Shown in pieces: positions 63,145 through 64,000 of a DNA stretch of 64,000 nucleotides (its first letter is position 1; each line of letters begins with the position of its first letter). The translations under genes were made by a program, and so were the position numbers. This stretch comes from Desulfobotulus mexicanus (lineage in GTDB: Bacteria; Desulfobacterota; Desulfobacteria; Desulfobacterales; ASO4-4). The stretch lies in the NCBI RefSeq assembly GCF_006175995.1, contig NZ_VDMB01000001.1, forward strand, positions 62,001 to 126,000, in the 5' to 3' direction. The notes beneath the pieces were generated by a model. The model worked only from the letters and a program-made list of their open reading frames with translations. It was not told the DNA's origin and did no database searches.

Positions 63145-64000
63145 CAGGCCTCTCCTTTTTTCTGTTCCATGGGGGGCAGCAGGATATCGAAAGAGGTGCC
63201 ATTTCCAGGCAGTGACATAACCTCTATGGAGCCACCGTGGTTTTCAATGATGCGACTTGCAATACTCAGGCCAAGGCCCGTGCCATCCTCCTTGGTGGTG
63301 ACAAAGGGATCAAAGATCCGGGGGAGCATTTCTTCAGGAATTCCAGGACCTGAGTCATGGATACGAATGCGGGTCATGGGCTTCTCATGGGTTTCAAGGC
63401 TTTCGGTTATTTCTATGTGCCCCGGCCTTCCTTCCATGGCCTGACAACTGTTTTCAATGAGGTTGACCAGCACCTCCTTGAGCTGTTCCGGATCTCCTGC
63501 GATATGGGGCAGGTTTTCTCTGCGTTTCACTGTGACGGTGACATCATAGGAGGCCAGTCTGTGTTTCAGCAGAGTCAGGGCCTGATCCACCACATCCGAG
63601 GGGCAGATGGACTGGATTTTTAGTTTCGGAGGTCTTGAAAACTCCAGAAAATGCTGGACAATTGTATCAATATGGTTGATTTCGTTTGATATAACATCAA
63701 AATCCTCCCTCTGGTCCTCATCCAGTTTCAGGGAGCGGGACAGGGAAAAAAGACGCATTTTGACGGAGGTGAGGGGATTGCGTATGGAGTGGGCCATGCC
63801 AGCGGCAAGCCTTGCCACAATGACCATTCGTTCGGCCTGTTCCAGATTTTCCCGGCTGCGCTCCAGTTTGCGGGAGGCTTCCCCTGCATTGCGGATCAGG
63901 CCCTGAACGCCCCTGCTGACAGCGTTGACCTCGTTGCCCCTTTGATAGTGCATGGCTCCCGTGGCCTGGGCCAGTTTCCTTAAGGGCCTTAGAATCTGTC
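63144..64000 (-). CDS. Histidine kinase, 5' part outside the window
   Basis: The frame is open to the window edge. The first visible residues, ILRPLRKLAQATGAMHYQRG, are the end of a HAMP domain, so membrane and sensor parts lie beyond 64000. Then come a coiled linker, HisKA with GMAHSIRNPLTSVKM, and HATPase ([43 protein letters not shown]). It is the cognate kinase of the overlapping NtrC-type regulator. An internal ATG at 63953 is not the true start. Confidence 0.9.
   Translation of the reverse strand, partial: QILRPLRKLAQATGAMHYQRGNEVNAVSRGVQGLIRNAGEASRKLERSRENLEQAERMVIVARLAAGMAHSIRNPLTSVKMRLFSLSRSLKLDEDQREDFDVISNEINHIDTIVQHFLEFSRPPKLKIQSICPSDVVDQALTLLKHRLASYDVTVTVKRRENLPHIAGDPEQLKEVLVNLIENSCQAMEGRPGHIEITESLETHEKPMTRIRIHDSGPGIPEEMLPRIFDPFVTTKEDGTGLGLSIASRIIENHGGSIEVMSLPGNGTSFDILLPPMEQKKGEA

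Noticed and set aside
1-64000. CRISPR array, tRNA or rRNA genes
   Set aside because: No regularly spaced repeats and no cloverleaf or rRNA-like sequence were noticed on reading both strands; a covariance search would be needed to exclude a tRNA completely.

Overview
The window reads as chromosome of an anaerobic, Gram-negative, probably sulfate-reducing member of the Desulfobacterota (Desulfobacterales-like). This is inferred from gene content, not from a marker gene: two 2-oxoacid:ferredoxin oxidoreductase cores, a 2-hydroxyacyl-CoA-dehydratase-type iron-sulfur ATPase/reductase pair, a TonB receptor, an OFA-family MFS carrier, several SulP and DASS (SLC13) anion carriers of the kinds proposed to import sulfate in sulfate reducers, and dense two-component, chemotaxis and c-di-GMP signalling. 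No rRNA, tRNA or CRISPR array was seen.

Layout. 1-10.9 kb is accessory: a partial membrane protein, an unknown protein, an ATPase/TOPRIM-like pair that looks like a defence module, an isochorismatase-fold hydrolase, an AraC/GyrI-type regulator, a zinc-ribbon HAMP protein with a PhnD-like binding protein, a bacterioferritin-like protein, and an AbiE toxin-antitoxin pair whose toxin is frameshifted in a T tract. 11-19.8 kb is a metal- or cofactor-type uptake and reduction locus: TonB receptor, a DsbD/TauE-like membrane protein, an ATP-dependent activase, a double-cubane-type reductase, a NapH-like ferredoxin membrane protein and two periplasmic proteins, with a shared operator-like sequence before the operon and before the receptor. 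19.9-24 kb holds an OFA carrier, a wrecked SulP copy and a LysR regulator. 24.2-31.5 kb is a tightly coupled operon: purE, purK, an ACDS-epsilon-like protein, and OFOR alpha-beta-gamma-delta-alpha'-beta'.

32-64 kb is dominated by anion carriers tied to receiver domains. An intact SulP-STAS gene, whose leader is shared with the wrecked copy, is followed by an operon of two histidine kinases, three separate receivers (one degenerate) and a SulP-STAS carrier with a receiver domain fused to its C-terminus. Then come two methyl-accepting chemotaxis proteins and a GGDEF protein with related helical sensor domains, an EAL protein, a truncated PAS sensor next to a Phd/PIN toxin-antitoxin module, and two copies of a DASS carrier linked to a stand-alone receiver. 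Between the DASS copies, direct repeats bracket a TacAT-type toxin-antitoxin pair and a chemotaxis gene broken by an in-frame stop. At the right edge a histidine kinase and an NtrC-type activator precede a near-perfect sigma-54 promoter that should drive CBS-DASS-receiver.

The recurring theme, and the best candidate for something undescribed, is receiver domains attached to or co-transcribed with anion transporters (SulP-STAS-REC fusion; DASS plus stand-alone REC, twice). This suggests phosphorylation-dependent control of anion uptake at the protein level. That function is inference. The fusion, gene order, duplications and promoter are read directly from the sequence.
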